Assembly (NCBI GenBank): GCA_964410665.1
Contig: CAYPIE010000060.1
Span: 1-36,419 of the forward strand
DNA from: CAYPIE01 sp964410665
GTDB lineage: Bacteria > Planctomycetota > Planctomycetia > Gemmatales > Gemmataceae
Length of the DNA stretch: 36,419 nt
Direction: 5' to 3'
Shown: one piece after another, positions 33,657-36,419 of the stretch
How positions within the stretch are numbered: position 1 is the first letter of the stretch
Layout: every line of letters begins with the position of its first letter
Program-made: the position numbers and the translations under genes
Notes under the pieces: model-generated
What the model was told of the DNA's origin: nothing
Databases searched by the model: none
What the model saw: the letters and a program-made list of their open reading frames with translations, nothing else

Positions 33657-34006
33657 CGACCGACGTCAGCTTCTCGCAGTGGAAACGCTCAATCCAACCG
33701 CGGCACAGGCCGGTAGGGAGGGAGAGGGTAACCGGCAGCCCCGAGGGCCCTGATCAAAGTTTCGGCGTCTGATTCACCAAGCGAAGCCGTTCCAAAGAAA
33801 GGTGGGAGATCGACCTGCTTGCGATTCCGAGCCAATCCTCTCGGGGCTAGGTGCAGAATGAATCGCTCATATCGACGCTTATTTTAGAGTCAATCCTTAC
33901 CTATTTTTACACAGCATTCAAAGCGTAGCTACTTCGCCATCCCGAGGGAAGGGGGATTTCCACAAACATGGGCTAAGATTTTCTACGAACACATAGTTAT
34001 CAATTC

Positions 34007-34038
34007 CTGAAAAAAACCTCATCGGCGAATTTTTTCAG
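34007..34038. repeat. A/T inverted repeat
   Basis: CTGAAAAAA (34007-34015) and TTTTTTCAG (34030-34038) are perfect inverted repeats with a 14-base spacer. On the plus strand it looks like an intrinsic terminator with a flanking T run in the stem; it lies in the divergent gap, where a terminator is not needed for annotated genes. An upstream promoter element is another reading. Confidence 0.35.
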
Positions 34039-34390
34039 CAATAAGCGGGTAACGACCACCTTTTGGAAACAGTTAGGGTCGTACTAGTTCCATTAATCTT
34101 ACTGATAGTAACGATTTCAGGAAATGCACGTGCAGCAAGCGTGAGGATCCTACTCCACCTGTCTTGCGTCGATTACCTATTTTTCTTGATACTCATCTTG
34201 CCTGAGATCTCGTTCCTGAATACGATCTGCCATAGATCTGAATGAATACCTGTGGGACATTTCACTGAGAAATTTCGAGTCGGTGCGCAATTGTATTGCC
34301 ACTGCCTAAGCGTTTTTATTTACAGTCCATACCTAGTTGTCCCGCTTTGAAAGCTCGTTTTCTCCCCACACTGCCACCGGAGAGCCACCC

Positions 34391-36419
34391 ATGTCCATGT
34401 TGTGGAAACGATTGCTAAAACTTCGTGACAAAACAACTCGTCCACAATTCATCAACCCACTTTTTTATCCACATATGGAACTGCTTGAAACTCGCGTGAC
34501 CCCTGCCTTCTCTGGGGTCGTCTCCGGCACTTCGGTCACTTTCACCGGGGATGCCGCCGACGACATGATTCTGTTGTCGATCGATGCGGGCAACCTGGCC
34601 CACGACCTTGGCGGTACGAACGGTTTTGTCAACAACATCGACCTGGATAACTCCCAGACCGGCGTCCAATCACTCGCGGTCGCCATTGTCTCGGATCTGC
34701 TCGTCGATGCGGGCGCGGGGAATGACTCGATCACCATCGAGCCGCTTGGACTCTCGGCGTTCACCATCAATGGGGATACAGGTCTGGATCAGCTGACCTA
34801 CGCCGACATGGCCACGGTCGTCGTGACGGATGTCGGCGCGGGGGAGCTCACCGGGACAGACACTATCACCTTTGATGGTCTCAGCCTGCTCAACGATGGG
34901 ATGTTGACCTTCGACATTACCCCAGCGTCGACGCCAACCGCGACCGACAACGACTTTACACGGATCAACAACGCGGTCCAGCTCGCTGGGGCGGGCTCGA
35001 AGCTAAACTTTAACGGGACCTTTGATTTCACCGAGTCCAATGCGGCTGCTTCGTGGCAAGCCGGTTCAGACGGGATGTTAGGGACCGATGATGACTTTGC
35101 CGTATCACTGGTTCCGGGTCGGGAAGGAATCACATTAACAGCGGCAAGCAAGGGGGACGCAACGATCGTAGGGCCGGGTGAAACGGGCCCGGCCTTGAGC
35201 TTCGCGTTGACATCGGCGTTTTTGGCGTTTGGTGATCAGGGAAGCTTCGCGGACCTGACGATCGAGAATCTGGAGCTGGAGGGATTTGACATCGCGATTA
35301 GTCTGACGGGTCTGGCCCCACCGCCGTCGGATGCGTTTGACAATGTGGTGATCCAGAACAACACGATTCGTGTTCCCGCGGATGCGGACGATACGTTGGA
35401 GGCGGATCCGTTCCCATCAGGAAACATTGGGATCTTGCTGGACTTCGGTTCGAATCAGCAGGTGTTGAACAATCTGATTGAAATTGCTGGAGATGGGAGC
35501 GGTTTGAACGCGAGTTCGGTGGGGATCCAGACGAACTTTGCTGGGAACTTTGATGGGCTGTTGCTCCAGGGGAACACAATTGAGGTGTTGAATGCTGCGG
35601 CGGCGCTGAGCCCGGAGACGGTGTTTGGCATCTGGGAAAACGCCAACGGCACATCCAACTCGATCACGATGGATAGCAACAGCTTTGCGAGCCTGACCGG
35701 GAGCACGACCAATCGCTTTGGGGTGGTGCTAACTTCGCAGTCGGGTGCCGGGACACCGGTGAGTGTGACGGGGAACATGATCAGCGGAGCTCAGTCGGGT
35801 GTGATCTGGCTCCCTGGCGTGGGAGCTGCGGGTGATCCGGTGTTGGTCGAGGACAACGTGATCAGCCAGAGCGAGGTAGGCTTTGACCTCCGGGACGCGG
35901 CCAATGCAGGCTTGTTCTCGGGCAATCAGGTGGGGAATCTGGGGGGTCTTTCAGGTACGGGAACGGGTGTGTTTGTGAGTGGCGGTGCGTTGGCATTGCT
36001 CGATGGGACGGGGAGTGCGAATAGTTTCAGTGGGTTGGAAGTGGGCGTCCGCTACATGGCGGCGGGGCAGGGGGAGGTGATCGCCAACACATTTGTTGGC
36101 AACACTTTGGATGTCCTGATCGAGGGGACGTCGGGTCCGGACATGTTCTCGGTGGGGGCCGTGTCGAGTGGTCTAGGCAATTTTGTGCTGGATGGGACGG
36201 TAGAGCGCTACGAGGTTCAGGCCTTAGGCGGTGATGACACGATCACCATTACGCCCATTGGTGCGATGGGTGAGGTAAATGGTGGGCCGGGCTTCGATGT
36301 GCTGACCTACAATGGCGCGGCGAAGGTGGTGGTGACAGGTGTAGGGACCGGGGTTCTGACGGGGAGCGACACGATCACGTTCAGTGGTTTGAGTGAGCTC
36401 AATGGCGGGATGCTGAGCT
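34391..36419 (+). CDS. Large planctomycete beta-helix surface protein with duplicated module (3' partial)
   Basis: The ATG at 34391 has GGAG eight bases upstream; the frame stays open for 676 codons to the window end, so the C-terminus is missing. The N-terminus is basic and then shows the planctomycete motif MELLETRVTPAF (about residues 29-40). The body is rich in Gly, Asp, Asn, Ser and Thr with beta-helix-like steps (VVIQNNTIRVPA, GLLLQGNTIEVLN, VLVEDNVISQSEVGFDLRD), as in PbH1-repeat proteins. A module of about 60 residues occurs twice: residues 112-172 and again from 616 at the window edge, both ending DTITFxGLSxLNxGML. No enzymatic motif is seen in this part. It is probably exported and attached to the cell surface, perhaps as an adhesin or structural protein. 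Confidence 0.88.
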   Translation, partial: MSMLWKRLLKLRDKTTRPQFINPLFYPHMELLETRVTPAFSGVVSGTSVTFTGDAADDMILLSIDAGNLAHDLGGTNGFVNNIDLDNSQTGVQSLAVAIVSDLLVDAGAGNDSITIEPLGLSAFTINGDTGLDQLTYADMATVVVTDVGAGELTGTDTITFDGLSLLNDGMLTFDITPASTPTATDNDFTRINNAVQLAGAGSKLNFNGTFDFTESNAAASWQAGSDGMLGTDDDFAVSLVPGREGITLTAASKGDATIVGPGETGPALSFALTSAFLAFGDQGSFADLTIENLELEGFDIAISLTGLAPPPSDAFDNVVIQNNTIRVPADADDTLEADPFPSGNIGILLDFGSNQQVLNNLIEIAGDGSGLNASSVGIQTNFAGNFDGLLLQGNTIEVLNAAAALSPETVFGIWENANGTSNSITMDSNSFASLTGSTTNRFGVVLTSQSGAGTPVSVTGNMISGAQSGVIWLPGVGAAGDPVLVEDNVISQSEVGFDLRDAANAGLFSGNQVGNLGGLSGTGTGVFVSGGALALLDGTGSANSFSGLEVGVRYMAAGQGEVIANTFVGNTLDVLIEGTSGPDMFSVGAVSSGLGNFVLDGTVERYEVQALGGDDTITITPIGAMGEVNGGPGFDVLTYNGAAKVVVTGVGTGVLTGSDTITFSGLSELNGGMLS

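Larger units (their letters stand above)
33603..34390. other. Long divergent intergenic region, partly AT-rich
   Basis: This 788-base region separates the WecA-like gene from the long surface-protein gene. The part from about 33880 to 34340 is AT-richer than the rest of the window and probably holds the promoters of both. It contains a leader hairpin (33631-33656) and an A/T inverted repeat (34007-34038). A 60-codon frame at 34063-34245 is hydrophobic but has a TTG start without a ribosome site, and is not supported. Confidence 0.5.

Noticed and set aside
34063..34245. 60-codon hydrophobic frame in the AT-richer gap
   Set aside because: It starts with TTG, has no ribosome binding site and no known family; hydrophobic peptides are common by chance in T-rich frames.

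Overview
The window looks like a piece of a Planctomycetota chromosome, probably from the Gemmatales/Gemmataceae side. Three things point there. First, at least two large proteins, and a third decayed frame, open with the planctomycete surface-protein motif of the type LExRxxxx shortly after a basic N-terminus (LEDRVVMS near 23060, LETRVTPA near 34490, LEQRTVPA near 640). Second, a leucine-rich-repeat protein begins with the TIGR02996 repeat-companion domain that is abundant in Gemmataceae. Third, there is a small Cys-rich protein and a WecA-type transferase with a long C-terminal tail of a kind I associate with this phylum. No mobile element, CRISPR array or phage gene was seen. Base composition is moderately GC-rich, with a few AT-rich intergenic islands (about 1228-1263, 23395-23470, 33880-34060).

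Layout. Positions 1-110 hold the tail of an FMN-dependent alpha-hydroxyacid dehydrogenase. Positions 111-1723 are gene-poor and contain a decayed surface-protein-like frame broken by two amber codons, an AT-rich palindrome and one copy of a dispersed repeat. Positions 1724-7502 are a co-directional plus-strand run: Kelch-repeat protein, orphan RND permease, EstB-like serine hydrolase. Positions 7535-13216 run on the minus strand: outer-membrane-like protein with a tandem Pro-rich repeat, FkbM methyltransferase, APS/PAPS reductase, SRAP-domain protein, MFS exporter, tRNA-Leu(UAG). A divergent promoter region with a nested palindrome leads into a single-domain response regulator, which overlaps tail to tail with a small zinc-binding-like protein that follows RNase III. 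From 15171 come a giant AsmA/TamB-like protein and a polysaccharide-export protein, ending at a bulged hairpin that is the second copy of the dispersed repeat. A G8-domain beta-helix protein on the minus strand follows. Then come an NAD-dependent epimerase-like protein lacking the YxxxK motif, the TIGR02996-LRR protein, type III glutamine synthetase, a secreted-looking methyltransferase, a Wzc-like tyrosine kinase and a WecA-like initiating transferase. The window ends inside a long beta-helix surface protein with a duplicated module.

How the genes fit together. The initiating phosphoglycosyl transferase (32061-33602), the copolymerase/tyrosine kinase (29654-31954) and the export lipoprotein (19140-19967) form a recognisable Wzx/Wzy-type exopolysaccharide export set, but they sit at two places about 10 kb apart with unrelated genes between. 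The AsmA/TamB-like protein, the beta-barrel-like protein, the export lipoprotein and the two large surface proteins all concern the cell envelope, the theme of much of the window. Housekeeping functions (RNase III, glutamine synthetase, sulfate assimilation, tRNA, DNA-protein crosslink repair) are interspersed. I did not find an obviously new defence or mobile system. The most unusual observations are the WecA C-terminal fusion, the Met/His-rich G8 protein, the internally duplicated surface protein and several strong nested inverted repeats in intergenic DNA.
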